Source: Nocardioides sp. Root1257
Lineage (GTDB): Bacteria; Actinomycetota; Actinomycetes; Propionibacteriales; Nocardioidaceae
Assembly (NCBI RefSeq): GCF_001425175.1
Contig: NZ_LMDV01000013.1
Location: forward strand, 112,218 to 176,217
DNA length: 64,000 bases
Direction of reading: 5' to 3'
Part shown: one piece after another, positions 24,277 through 33,206 of the stretch
How positions within the stretch are numbered: position 1 is the first letter of the stretch
Layout of the letters: every line of letters begins with the position of its first letter
Notes under the pieces: generated by a model
What the model was told of the DNA's origin: nothing
Database searches by the model: none
Seen by the model: only the letters and a program-made list of their open reading frames with translations
Position numbers and translations under genes: made by a program

Positions 24277-25572
24277 GTGGACACCCAGACCCTGATCAAC
24301 CTGCTTCTCGTCGTCGCGTTCATCCTCGTCGGCGGGGTCTTCGCCGGCACGGAGATCGCCCTCGTCTCGCTGCGTGAGGGGCAGATCAACGCCCTCTCCG
24401 AGCGTGGTCCGCGCGGAGCCCGCGTGGCCCGGGTCGCGCGCGACCCCAACCGGTTCCTCGCCGCGGTGCAGATCGGCGTCACCGTCGCCGGCTTCTTCTC
24501 CGCGGCGTACGGCGCCTCGACCCTCGCGCCCGACTTCGCCCCGGTGCTCGAGAACGCCGGGCTCAGCGGAGCCGCCGCCGACACCGCAGCGCTGATCCTG
24601 CTCACCCTCTTCATCGCCTACCTCTCCCTGGTGCTCGGCGAGCTGGTGCCGAAGCGGCTCGCGCTGCAGCGCTCCCAGGGCGTGGCGTACGCGGTGGGCG
24701 GACCGCTCGACCGGTTCGCGATCGTGATGCGGCCGGTCGTGTGGCTGCTGTCGGTCTCGACCAACGGCATCGTCCGGCTCTTCGGCGGCGATCCGTCGGC
24801 CACGGCGGAGGAGCTCAGCGACGAGGAGCTCCGCTTCCTCGTCGACCAGCACGAGGGTCTCGCCGACGACGAGCGCAAGATCCTGACCGACGTCTTCGAC
24901 GCCGGCGACCGCTCGCTCAGCGAGGTGATGCGTCCGCGCCGCGACGTCACCTTCCTGGCCATCGACTGCACCGTCGCGGAGGCCGTCGAGGCCGCGCTCT
25001 CCCACCCCTACTCGCGCTTCCCCGTGATCGGGACCAGCCAGGACGACGTCCTCGGCTTCCTGCACGTGCGCGACCTGCTGGGCGCCGACCCGCAGCGCCG
25101 CATCCGGGGCCTGACCCGCGACATCCTGCACCTGCCCGCCACCAACCGGCTGCTGCCCTCGCTGGCCCGGATGCGCGACGAGGGCCGCCACATCGCCGTC
25201 GTCGTGGACGAGTACGGCGGCACCGACGGCATCGTCACCCTCGAGGACCTCGTCGAGGAGCTGGTCGGCGACATCCGCGACGAGTACGACGAGGCCGACC
25301 CGGAGACCGCGCCCGACGTCGTCGACGCCCGCCTGACCATCGAGGAGTTCGCCCGCCTGACCGGCGTACCCCTCGACGACGGCCCCTACGAGACCGTCGC
25401 CGGCTACGTCATGCACGCCCTCGGCCGGCTCGCGGAGCCCGGCGACACCGTGGTCGTCGGCGACCACCAGCTCGTCGTCACCGAGGTCGACCGGCACCGG
25501 ATCACGCAGGTCAGCATCCGTCTGAGTGCCGGTTCCACGGAAACGACTCCCCCGGAGCACGGTCACCCCTAG
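24277..25572 (+). CDS. CNNM/HlyC-CorC family membrane transporter
   Basis: 431 residues in the standard order: DUF21 membrane domain with four helices (about 1-150; GGVFAGTEIALVSLREGQI is its signature), two CBS domains (about 200-330; VMRPRRDVTFLAI, IAVVVDEYGGTDGIVTLEDLVEELVG split over the pair) and a CorC_HlyC domain (about 345-425). Family members export Mg2+ or Co2+, or respond to nucleotide-Mg through the CBS pair. The old name 'hemolysin' is misleading. Its TAG stop forms part of a -10-like box for the next gene. Confidence 0.93.
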   Translation: MDTQTLINLLLVVAFILVGGVFAGTEIALVSLREGQINALSERGPRGARVARVARDPNRFLAAVQIGVTVAGFFSAAYGASTLAPDFAPVLENAGLSGAAADTAALILLTLFIAYLSLVLGELVPKRLALQRSQGVAYAVGGPLDRFAIVMRPVVWLLSVSTNGIVRLFGGDPSATAEELSDEELRFLVDQHEGLADDERKILTDVFDAGDRSLSEVMRPRRDVTFLAIDCTVAEAVEAALSHPYSRFPVIGTSQDDVLGFLHVRDLLGADPQRRIRGLTRDILHLPATNRLLPSLARMRDEGRHIAVVVDEYGGTDGIVTLEDLVEELVGDIRDEYDEADPETAPDVVDARLTIEEFARLTGVPLDDGPYETVAGYVMHALGRLAEPGDTVVVGDHQLVVTEVDRHRITQVSIRLSAGSTETTPPEHGHP

Positions 25573-25575
25573 CCT
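25570..25575 (+). promoter_or_regulatory. Probable -10 box overlapping a stop codon
   Basis: TAGCCT begins with the TAG stop of the CNNM gene and predicts a transcript starting near 25582, giving a leader of about 50 bases with GGGGAGA near the start of the secreted-protein gene. Confidence 0.4.
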
Positions 25576-25632
25576 GTCCCGGACCAGCGACGCGGCATCG
25601 GGCCTCGCCACTGCACGGGGAGACACATCTGC

Positions 25633-27183
25633 ATGCGACGTGACCGCGCCGCCGTACGTCCGATCGCCTGGCTAGCGGGCCTGGTCCTGGTCGTGACGGC
25701 GGTGTGCGTGCCCGGAGGCCCGACCCTCGCCGCAGGGACCGGACACATCACCGGGGTCGTCACCGCACCGGGCGGCACGCCGCTCGCGAACGTCTGGGTC
25801 AGCGTGGGGTACCTCAACGAAGGCAACTGGATGCTCGCCGCCACGACACTCACTGGCATCAACGGCCAGTACGACGTCGACGTCGCGGCGGGCGGCCCGC
25901 ACAGCATGGTGTTCAGCCGTTCCGGCTACGCGACCGAGTACTACGACGACGCCACCACGATGGCGACCGCCACGAACGTCCCGGTGACGGCCGGCGTGAC
26001 GACCACCGCGAACGCCGAGCTGGCCGTCGCCGGTCACGTCACCGGCACCGTCACCGGCACCGGTGGCGTCGCTGTCGCGGACGTCGACGTGTCGGCCTGG
26101 CAGCTCGTCGGCGACGACTGGCACCGCACCGGCGTGACGAGGTTGACCGACGACGAGGGCGACTACGACCTCGATGGGCTCCCGACAGGGGGCTTCCGGC
26201 TGCGGTTCGCGGCGCCGTCCGGCAGCGGCTACGTCAGCGAGTGGTGGGACGACGCCTGGACCGTCGAGACGGCGACCACGGTGTCGGTCACGGGCGGCGC
26301 GACCACCAGCGGCAAGGACGTGGAGCTGAGCGTCGACGGACCAGCGCCTGCGATCACCAACACCGCGCTGCCGACGATCGGAGGGACCCCGCAGGTCGGC
26401 GCAGCGCTGACCGGCGCCGTCGGTTCGTGGGATCCCGCCGGCGGGCTCTCCTTCGCCTACCGCTGGCTGGTGGACGGGGAGCCCGTGGCCGGTGCCACCG
26501 GTACGTCGTACCTGCCCGCGGCGGGAGACGTCGGCAAGACCGTGCGGTTCGAGGTGACCGCGACCAGGACCGGCTACCACGCCGGGACGGCGACCTCCGG
26601 TGCCACCGCCGTTGTGGCACCGGCGGACCAGCCGGTCGCCAGCGCGACACCACCGGCGATCACGCGGGCACCCCGGGTCGGCGCGACCGTGACCGCGGCG
26701 CCCGGCACGTGGACCCCCGCCGACCCCACCCTGACCTACCAGTGGCTCGTGGCCGGCACACCGGTCGCGCACGCAACGACCTCGTCGTACCGGCCGGTGC
26801 CGGCCGACCTCGGCAAGAGGCTGGAGGTGCGGGTCACCGCCACGGCCGCCGGCCACACCGCGGGCGTCGCCACCTCGGCGGCCCGCATCGTCGGCAAGGG
26901 CGTCCTGACGGCGACCAGGAAGCCCCAGGTCACCGGCACGGCGAGGAAGAACGCCACGCTCACCGTCTCCCCCGGCGTCTGGACGCCGTCGAGAGCCACG
27001 GTGCGGATCCAGTGGTACGCCGGCGCGAAGGCGATCCCGAAGGCCACAGCCACCAAGTTCACGCTGGCGGGCAAGGCGCTCGAGGCCGTCGCGGGCAAGG
27101 CTGTCTCGGTGCTGGTCACCGTGACGGCGCCCGGCTACCGCACCGTCACCACCAGGCTGAGGGTCGCGGGCAAGGTCAGGTAG
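25633..27183 (+). CDS. Secreted protein with carboxypeptidase-regulatory-like and Ig-like repeats
   Basis: 516 residues. Signal peptide at about 1-35. Two CarboxypepD_reg-like beta-sandwich repeats follow (about 36-125 and 126-235; compare GHITGVVTAPGGTPLANVWV with GHVTGTVTGTGGVAVADVDV). Then three bacterial Ig-like repeats of about 90 residues, each with PGTWTP or SWDPAG, YQWL and VTATAAGHTAG-type strands. No LPxTG anchor or catalytic domain is visible, so it is probably an extracellular adhesion or structural protein. It meets the next gene tail to tail with an 8-bp overlap. Confidence 0.85.
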   Translation: MRRDRAAVRPIAWLAGLVLVVTAVCVPGGPTLAAGTGHITGVVTAPGGTPLANVWVSVGYLNEGNWMLAATTLTGINGQYDVDVAAGGPHSMVFSRSGYATEYYDDATTMATATNVPVTAGVTTTANAELAVAGHVTGTVTGTGGVAVADVDVSAWQLVGDDWHRTGVTRLTDDEGDYDLDGLPTGGFRLRFAAPSGSGYVSEWWDDAWTVETATTVSVTGGATTSGKDVELSVDGPAPAITNTALPTIGGTPQVGAALTGAVGSWDPAGGLSFAYRWLVDGEPVAGATGTSYLPAAGDVGKTVRFEVTATRTGYHAGTATSGATAVVAPADQPVASATPPAITRAPRVGATVTAAPGTWTPADPTLTYQWLVAGTPVAHATTSSYRPVPADLGKRLEVRVTATAAGHTAGVATSAARIVGKGVLTATRKPQVTGTARKNATLTVSPGVWTPSRATVRIQWYAGAKAIPKATATKFTLAGKALEAVAGKAVSVLVTVTAPGYRTVTTRLRVAGKVR

Positions 27184-27436
27184 CCAGGCCGACAAGCCAG
27201 ATCGCGGCGACCCAGACGACCAGCGCGAGCACCGCCACCCACGGCAGCCTGGTCGGGTGCAGGGTCCACCACGCGCAGGCGACGGCGAAGAGCGCGACCC
27301 AGACGCCGAGCAGCAGCACGACCGCCCACCACGGGACGATGAGCCCGCTCGCGGCGTACAGGAAGAACGCGCACGCCATCCCGGCCATGCCGACGAACGG
27401 CCACGGTGACGCCGGGGTGAGGCGGGTGTCAGTCAT
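27176..27436 (-). CDS. Small membrane protein
   Basis: 86 residues: MTDTRLTPASPWPF then three hydrophobic segments (about 15-31, 35-55 and 62-82) separated by short polar turns. No known family recognised. Its start overlaps the stop of the preceding 58-residue gene by 8 bases, so the pair is translationally coupled. Pattern of helices suggests a structural or stress-related inner-membrane protein; function unknown. Confidence 0.75.
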   Translation of the reverse strand: MTDTRLTPASPWPFVGMAGMACAFFLYAASGLIVPWWAVVLLLGVWVALFAVACAWWTLHPTRLPWVAVLALVVWVAAIWLVGLAT

Positions 27437-27605
27437 TCCACTTCGGGTCGTTGTCCCAGTCCTCGTTGCGCTGCTCGGCCTTGCCCAGCGCACCCTCGGC
27501 CTCCTCGCGGCTGCCGAACGGTCCGAGGCGGTCGATCGGCGGGCACATGTCCTCGCCCTGCTCGACGCGGTGGTGCTTCACGCAGAACCAGAAGTCGTCA
27601 CTCAT
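27429..27605 (-). CDS. Small conserved actinobacterial protein with Cys/His motif
   Basis: 58 residues beginning MSDDFWFCVKHHRVEQGEDM and continuing CPPIDRLGPFGSREEAEGAL. The C-x3-HH...C pattern could bind a metal ion, and the REEAEGALGKAEQRN helix resembles the end of SPOR-like folds. I recall similar short proteins in other actinobacteria but not a function. TACGTT 6 nt before the ATG indicates a leaderless mRNA, back to back with the equally leaderless ATP-grasp gene 69 bases away. Confidence 0.82.
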   Translation of the reverse strand: MSDDFWFCVKHHRVEQGEDMCPPIDRLGPFGSREEAEGALGKAEQRNEDWDNDPKWND

Positions 27606-27674
27606 GACGGCAACGTACCCAGACCAGTCGCCGACGCAACGTTCCCGAAACAACAGGATGGGTAGGGTCCGCGC

Positions 27675-29267
27675 ATGGAAACGCCCATGAGCACGCTGTT
27701 CGAGGGCTACTCGGGGACGCGCGCCGCGTACGACGAGATGTTCGACGCCGAGCAGCTGCGCCCGCCGTACGAGCGCCTGCGCGACTCCCTCAACGACCTG
27801 ACGATCCCCGACCTGGCCGCCCGGGTCGAGGCGCTGCAGGCGAGCTACCTCGACCAGGGCGTGACCTTCGACATCGGCGGCGAGGAGCGCGCGTTCCCGC
27901 TCGACATCCTCCCGCGGGTCATCGAGATGGACACCTGGTCCACGATCGAGCGCGGCGTCCAGCAGCGGGTCGCGGCGCTGGAGGCCTTCCTGGCCGACGT
28001 GTACGACGCCGGGCAGGTGTTCGCCGACGGTGTGATCCCGCGCCGGGTGATCGTGACGTCGTCGCACTACCACCGCCAGGCCGCCGGCGTGCGCCCGCCG
28101 AACGGCGTCCGCGTGCACGTCTCCGGCATCGACCTGGTGCGCGACGACGACGGCGAGTTCCGGGTGCTGGAGGACAACGTCCGGGTGCCGTCCGGGGTCT
28201 CGTACGTGATGACCAACCGGCGCGCGATCTCCTCCGCCCTCCCCGAGCCGTTCGCCGAGCACCGGATCCGACCGGTGGCGGGCTATCCCCAGCGTCTGCT
28301 GGCCGCGCTGCGGGCCGCGGCCCCCGCCGGCGTCGCCGACCCGACCGTCGTCGTGCTGACGCCCGGCGTCTACAACGGCGCCTACTTCGAGCACGCGCTG
28401 CTCGCCCGCACCATGGGCGTCGAGCTGGTCGAGGGACGTGACCTCGAGTGCCGTCGCGGCCGCGTCATGATGCGCACGACCAAGGGCCTTGCGCCGGTGC
28501 ACGTGATCTACCGCCGCGTCGACGACGAGTTCGTCGACCCGGTGCACTTCCGCGCCGACTCGATGCTCGGCTGCCCCGGCCTGATCGACGCCGCCCGCGC
28601 CGGCAACGTCACGATCGCCAACGCCATCGGCAACGGCGTCGCCGACGACAAGCTCGTCTACACCTACCTGCCCGACCTGATCCGCTACTACCTCAGCGAG
28701 GAGCCGGTGCTCAAGAACGTCGACACCTGGCGGGTCGGCGACGCCGAGGCCCGCGAGGAGGTGCTCGACCGCCTGGACGAGCTGGTCCTCAAGCCGGTCG
28801 ACGGCAGCGGCGGCAAGGGCATCGTGATCGGCCCGCGCGCGACCGCGGCCGAGCTGGTCGAGCTGCGCACGAAGATCCTCGCCGACCCGCGCTCGTGGAT
28901 CGCCCAGCCCGTCGTGCAACTGTCGACGGTCCCGACGTACGTCGACGGGCGGTTCGGGCCGCGCCACGTCGACCTGCGTCCGTTCGCGGTCAACGACGGC
29001 CAGCGCGTCTGGGTGCTTCCGGGCGGGCTGACCCGCGTCGCCCTCGCGGAGGGAGAGCTGATCGTGAACTCCTCGCGTGGCGGTGGCTCCAAGGACACCT
29101 GGGTGCTCGCCGGGACCGGCCAGGCGGCGCGGCCGCCCGAGCCCGTCAAGGTCGAGCCGGTTGCGCCGACGCCGCAGACCACCGGTCCCGCACTGTCGGA
29201 GCCCGGCGCCGACCAGGAGCCGCAGCAGCAACAACAGCAGCAACAGCAGGGGGTGGGCCGATGCTGA
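27675..29267 (+). CDS. Circularly permuted ATP-grasp peptide-ligase-like protein (DUF404/DUF407)
   Basis: 530 residues. Circularly permuted ATP-grasp enzymes are predicted to form amide bonds. Family blocks are FPLDILPRVIEMDTWSTIERG, GIDLVRDDDGEFRVLEDN, SGVSYVMTNR, VYRRVDDEF-like metal/ATP residues (VIYRRVDDEFVDPVHFR), ANAIGNGVADDK and KPVDGSGGKGIVIG. The tail after about residue 500 is proline-rich and ends in a run of nine glutamines, an unusual low-complexity addition. Leaderless start (TAGGGT 6 nt upstream). Overlaps the alpha-E gene by 7 bases; first gene of the ATP-grasp/alpha-E/transglutaminase triad. Confidence 0.93.
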   Translation: METPMSTLFEGYSGTRAAYDEMFDAEQLRPPYERLRDSLNDLTIPDLAARVEALQASYLDQGVTFDIGGEERAFPLDILPRVIEMDTWSTIERGVQQRVAALEAFLADVYDAGQVFADGVIPRRVIVTSSHYHRQAAGVRPPNGVRVHVSGIDLVRDDDGEFRVLEDNVRVPSGVSYVMTNRRAISSALPEPFAEHRIRPVAGYPQRLLAALRAAAPAGVADPTVVVLTPGVYNGAYFEHALLARTMGVELVEGRDLECRRGRVMMRTTKGLAPVHVIYRRVDDEFVDPVHFRADSMLGCPGLIDAARAGNVTIANAIGNGVADDKLVYTYLPDLIRYYLSEEPVLKNVDTWRVGDAEAREEVLDRLDELVLKPVDGSGGKGIVIGPRATAAELVELRTKILADPRSWIAQPVVQLSTVPTYVDGRFGPRHVDLRPFAVNDGQRVWVLPGGLTRVALAEGELIVNSSRGGGSKDTWVLAGTGQAARPPEPVKVEPVAPTPQTTGPALSEPGADQEPQQQQQQQQQGVGRC

Positions 29268-30199
29268 GCCGGATCGCGGAGTCGATGTTCTGGATCGGCC
29301 GCTACGTCGAGCGCGCCGAGGACACGGCGCGCATCCTCGACGTGCAGACCCAGCTGATCCTCGAGGAGGCCGGCATCGACGAGCGCGAGACGTGCCGGAT
29401 GCTGCTGCAGATCATGGGCGTCGAGATCGAGGACGACGACCCCGAGTTCCACCAGGTCGACGTGACGACGGTGCTGCGCCACCTCGCCTACAGCCCGGAG
29501 TCGCCGGTCTCGATCGCCACCGCCCTCGGCGCCGCGCGCGAGAGCGCCCGCCGGGCCCGCGAGACGCTGTCGGTGCCGATGTGGGAGGCGCTCAACACGA
29601 CGTACCGCGCCATCCCGTCCGGCCAGTTCCGGTCCATGCGCCCGCCGATGGTCTTCCAGTGGGTGCGCGAGCGCGCGGCCCTGATCAACGGCACCGCGGA
29701 CGCGACCATGACCCGCGACGAGGGCTGGCACTTCCTGATGCTGGGCCGCTGCATCGAGCGCGCCGACATGACCTCGCGCCTGGTGGCGACCGCCGCCGTC
29801 TCGACCGGCTCGCCGTGGACGAGCACACTGCGCGCCTGCGGTGCCTACGAGGCGTTCCTGCGCACCTACCGCGGCCTGGAGACCGACCGCGCGGCCGCGG
29901 AGTTCCTGCTGCTCGACCGGCTCTTCCCGCGATCGGTGGTGTTCTCGCTCAACCGCGCCGAGCAGTGCGTCGACAACCTCGAGTCGTCCGGCCAGCGCGC
30001 CGGCTTCCAGAACGAGGGGCAGCGGCTCCTGGGCCGGACTCGCGCCGAGCTCGAGTACCGCTCGCTCTCCGACGTGCTCGCCGACCTGCCCAACGAGATG
30101 GAGCGGCTCCAGCGCACCTGCGCGCTGGCCACCGACGCCATCACCCGTCGCTACTTCGCCCGAGCCGAGTCGCTCACGTGGCAGGGGGTCCTCTCGTGA
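29261..30199 (+). CDS. Alpha-E domain protein (DUF403)
   Basis: 312-residue all-alpha protein. The start MLSRIAESMFWIGRYVERAE is the hallmark of the alpha-E family; later blocks are MWEALNTTYRAI, FLMLGRCIERADMTSRLV, FLLLDRLFPRSVVFSLNRAEQ and LADLPNEMERLQ. Established genome-context work links alpha-E with circularly permuted ATP-grasp and transglutaminase-fold proteins in a predicted peptide-modification or tagging system; no reaction is proven. Translation is coupled on both sides (7-base overlap upstream, GTGA downstream). Confidence 0.93.
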   Translation: MLSRIAESMFWIGRYVERAEDTARILDVQTQLILEEAGIDERETCRMLLQIMGVEIEDDDPEFHQVDVTTVLRHLAYSPESPVSIATALGAARESARRARETLSVPMWEALNTTYRAIPSGQFRSMRPPMVFQWVRERAALINGTADATMTRDEGWHFLMLGRCIERADMTSRLVATAAVSTGSPWTSTLRACGAYEAFLRTYRGLETDRAAAEFLLLDRLFPRSVVFSLNRAEQCVDNLESSGQRAGFQNEGQRLLGRTRAELEYRSLSDVLADLPNEMERLQRTCALATDAITRRYFARAESLTWQGVLS

Positions 30200-31041
30200 G
30201 CATGCAGCTCCGGATCGTGCACCGCACGACGTTCGAGTACGACGGCCGCGCGGTCGCGTCGTACAACCAGGCGCGGATGACGCCGCTGACGACGCCCGGC
30301 CAGATCGTGTCGCACAGCCGGCTCGAGGTCTCCCCCGCGCCGTGGCTCTACGACTACCGCGACTACTTCGGCACGGCCGTGACCGCGTTCGAGGTGCTCG
30401 ACCCGCACGAGACGATGACGGTGACCGCTACCTCGACGGTCCACACCGACCGCGCGCCGACGGGGATGCCGACGATCGGCTGGGAGCAGCTGGCCGACCC
30501 CGACGTCGCCGACGAGCACACCGAGTACCTCGCCACCACGCCCGCCGTGGCGCTGCACCCCGAGCTCAGCGAGCGGGTGCAGCGCATCCGCGCCGAGGCC
30601 GAGCTCCCCGGCGACGCCGCTCGCGAGGTGTGCGCCCTCGTCCACCGCGAGGTCGAGTACCGCGCCGGCGCGACCGATGTGCACACCCGGGCCGCCGACG
30701 CCTGGGAGCAGCGGGCCGGCGTGTGCCAGGACATGGCGCACCTGACGATCGGCGGGCTCCGCTCGCTCGGCATCCCGGCGCGCTACGTCTCGGGCTACTT
30801 CCACCCGCAGAGCCGACCCGCCGTCGGCGAGCAGGTGCCCGGCGAGTCGCACGCCTGGGTGGAGTGGTGGGACCACGGCTGGCACGCCTTCGACCCGACC
30901 AACGACTCCGAGCCGGGCGACCGCTACGTCGTGGTCGCGACCGGTCGCGAGTACGGCGACGTCCAGCCGCTCAGCGGGATCTTCTCGGGCGCGAAGACGT
31001 CGTCCATGAGCGTGGACGTCGCGCTCACCCGGCTGGCGTGA
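30196..31041 (+). CDS. Transglutaminase-like cysteine protease-fold protein
   Basis: 281 residues. The N-terminal half is the beta-rich domain typical of bacterial transglutaminase-like proteins (LRIVHRTTFEYDG...YNQARMTP). The catalytic triad is visible: Cys in AGVCQDMAHL, His in ESHAWVEW and Asp in HAFDPTND. Members hydrolyse or form amide bonds. With the ATP-grasp and alpha-E partners it may remove or rearrange the peptide added by the ligase. The GTG at 30196 is preferred (GGGGG 7 nt upstream and GTGA overlap); an ATG two codons later is possible. Confidence 0.93.
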   Translation: MSMQLRIVHRTTFEYDGRAVASYNQARMTPLTTPGQIVSHSRLEVSPAPWLYDYRDYFGTAVTAFEVLDPHETMTVTATSTVHTDRAPTGMPTIGWEQLADPDVADEHTEYLATTPAVALHPELSERVQRIRAEAELPGDAAREVCALVHREVEYRAGATDVHTRAADAWEQRAGVCQDMAHLTIGGLRSLGIPARYVSGYFHPQSRPAVGEQVPGESHAWVEWWDHGWHAFDPTNDSEPGDRYVVVATGREYGDVQPLSGIFSGAKTSSMSVDVALTRLA

Positions 31042-31140
31042 CCCACGACGGCCCACGACGGCATGTAACGCCCGGGCACCGATCGGCGCTGTAGTGCGTG
31101 CCGGGCGCCATCGGGTCGCCCGTGCGAAGGGGGATCGATC

Positions 31141-32766
31141 ATGGGCTTCAGGACGCGCATCGTCGCTGCCGTCGCCGTCGTGTGTGCCGGCCTGACCGCG
31201 GGAGCCGCCCTGAGCGCCGCGCCCGCGGAAGCGAGCGGCCCGGTCATCTCGATCGGGAAGTACCGCCACGAGTTCTCCCCCAACGGGGACGGCTACCACG
31301 ACCGTCTCGTGATCCCGGTGCGGCTGCGCCAGGCGGCCTACCTGCACGCGACGGTCACCTACACCCGAGGCGACACCGACGTCGCCTACAACCGGCTGGT
31401 GTGCCTCGGCCGGCCCGGCTGCCGGCTGAAGCCGGGGACCTACCGGGTCCCCGCCGAGGACCTCTACTCCCTTCAGGCGTGGCGGCAGAAGCCGGGCCGG
31501 TTCAGCATCGTCTTCTGGGCCTCTCCGACCCGCAAGGCACGCGTCCAGGACGTCGGGCCAGCGCGCCGGGCCCGGACCAACGTCCGCATGGTCCGGGCCG
31601 TTCAAGGTCCGGTGCGCACGGTGCAGCACTTCTTCTCCCCCAACGGCGACGGACAGCAGGACGTCGCCCGGCTCGGGTTCACGCTCGAGCAGCCGATGGT
31701 CGTGCAGGGCGCCGTCCGGGTCGACCATGGCCACGGCAAGGTCGTGGCACGGATCCCCCTCGGCCGGATGAGCGCCGGTCACCACGTCTGGGACTGGTCC
31801 GGACTGGACGAGCACGGCAACCCGGTGCCCGCCGGGCGCTACGACCTCGCCATCGCCGGCACCCAGGTCGCCCGGCCGCACCACACGGCCAGCAGCGGCT
31901 GGATCGGGGCGTGGATCCTCGACACGACCGCCCCCGACCCGACGGTGACGGCGAACCGCACCACGGTCTACCCGGCGACCACGTTGTTCTCCGACGAGGT
32001 GCGCTTCAAGTTCGAGGGCCACGACATCACCGCCCCGCAGATCCACGCCACCGTGCAGACGGCCGCCGGCGCGGCGGTGCGGACGCTCACGGCCGAGGAC
32101 ACGCCGTGCTACTCCGGGGAGCCGGACCACGGCTGGGGCTGGTACTACAGCGGCGGCTGCCCGATGCTGCGCTGGGACGGGCGTGACGCCTCGGGCGCGG
32201 TCCAGCCGCCCGGCTCCTACGTGCTCCACGTCGTCGGCGAGGACCTGGCCGGCAACCGCGCCGTGTCCGACACCCCGCTGACGGTCTCCGCCGCACCGCT
32301 CGTCGAGCACACGCGCACCACGACGTACGACGCCGCGCACACGCCCCGCTCTCCCGGCGCGTGCGCCATTCCCGGTGCTCCCCAGGGCTGCGGCACCGAC
32401 TCGTGCGGCCCGGTCGGGTCCGACCGCTACGCCGACGGCCTGTCCTTCCGGTCGGGCCCGGGCTGCGGCGCCGGTGCCACGCACCCCTCGACCGCGGACT
32501 TCCTGGCGGTCGGTGACACCGGCCACGAGCAGATCCGGGTCACCGCCACCGGCGGGCCGAGCACGCCGGGCGCACCCGACACGGCCTCGCTCAGCGGCAC
32601 GACGATGCAGGGCGACGGCAGCTTCGTGTCGCCCTGGATCCCGCTGCACGTCCCGCACGGCGGCCTCACGGCCGCCGGCGTCTGGTCGGTGACCACGCAG
32701 AGCGGCGCGGCGTACGACGTCGCGTCGTTCAGCGTCGAGCAGACCTACTTCGCGCCGGCGCCCTGA
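31141..32766 (+). CDS. Secreted protein with FSPNGDG calcium-binding-type and FlgD-like Ig repeats
   Basis: 541 residues with a signal peptide ending near AEA-SG at residue 31. Two FSPNGDG motifs (about 45-51 and 165-171) start beta-sandwich modules of the kind found in secreted CHU_C/FlgD-like proteins. The matching ends HVWDWSGLDEHGNPVPAGRY and LRWDGRDASGAVQPPGSYVL are typical FlgD-Ig strands, so there are at least two such modules. A C-terminal region with six or so cysteines follows. Probably cell-surface or extracellular; no catalytic site seen. Confidence 0.85.
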   Translation: MGFRTRIVAAVAVVCAGLTAGAALSAAPAEASGPVISIGKYRHEFSPNGDGYHDRLVIPVRLRQAAYLHATVTYTRGDTDVAYNRLVCLGRPGCRLKPGTYRVPAEDLYSLQAWRQKPGRFSIVFWASPTRKARVQDVGPARRARTNVRMVRAVQGPVRTVQHFFSPNGDGQQDVARLGFTLEQPMVVQGAVRVDHGHGKVVARIPLGRMSAGHHVWDWSGLDEHGNPVPAGRYDLAIAGTQVARPHHTASSGWIGAWILDTTAPDPTVTANRTTVYPATTLFSDEVRFKFEGHDITAPQIHATVQTAAGAAVRTLTAEDTPCYSGEPDHGWGWYYSGGCPMLRWDGRDASGAVQPPGSYVLHVVGEDLAGNRAVSDTPLTVSAAPLVEHTRTTTYDAAHTPRSPGACAIPGAPQGCGTDSCGPVGSDRYADGLSFRSGPGCGAGATHPSTADFLAVGDTGHEQIRVTATGGPSTPGAPDTASLSGTTMQGDGSFVSPWIPLHVPHGGLTAAGVWSVTTQSGAAYDVASFSVEQTYFAPAP

Positions 32767-32769
32767 GGC

Positions 32770-33189
32770 TCACTCGTCCTTCGTGCTGAGCCGCTCCTCG
32801 ACGCGGAGCACGGCGAGCCCGTGGTCCCAGTCACCGCTCATGGCGGCCGCGAGCCGCAGGTGCGGCAGCGCGTCGGCGTACCGGCTCTGCCGCTCGAGGC
32901 ACCGGCCGAGCGCGTGCTGCGCCCAGTCGTCGGTGGGGTTCTCGGCGACCAGCCGCTCCAGGTCGGTCTCGGCGCGCTGGAGCTGCACGCGGATCAGGTA
33001 GGCCCAGGCGCGCAGGGTCAGCAGGCCGGTGTTGTCGGGGTCCGCCTCGAGCGCCGGCTCGAGGACCTCCAGGGCCTCCTTCGCGGCGCGACGCTCCAGG
33101 AGATCGTACGCCGTGCGGTAGGCCGCCTCGGGAGCCGCCGTCTGTCCCGGGAACACGACGGGCGGCGTGGGCAGCATGTCGTCGTTCAT
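32770..33189 (-). CDS. TPR-repeat protein
   Basis: 139 residues. After a Pro-rich start it has three or so tetratricopeptide-like helical pairs: AAYRTAYDLLERRAAKEALEVL, NTGLLTLRAWAYLIRVQLQRAE and DWAQHALGRCLERQSRYADALPH (each split across two helices). Such proteins mediate protein-protein contacts; the partner is unknown. AGGAGG lies very close to the ATG at 33189, so a second ATG four codons on may be used. Its stop is 3 bases from the converging secreted-protein gene. Confidence 0.83.
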   Translation of the reverse strand: MNDDMLPTPPVVFPGQTAAPEAAYRTAYDLLERRAAKEALEVLEPALEADPDNTGLLTLRAWAYLIRVQLQRAETDLERLVAENPTDDWAQHALGRCLERQSRYADALPHLRLAAAMSGDWDHGLAVLRVEERLSTKDE

Positions 33190-33206
33190 GCCTCCTGAAC
33201 GTTCTC

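Noticed and set aside
27606..29243. Long minus-strand extension of the 58-residue gene
   Set aside because: Antisense to the ATP-grasp gene; the Cys/His protein and its leaderless promoter define a short gene.
30151..32658. 835-codon minus-strand open frame
   Set aside because: Lies opposite the transglutaminase and FSPNGDG protein genes, composition typical of shadow coding.
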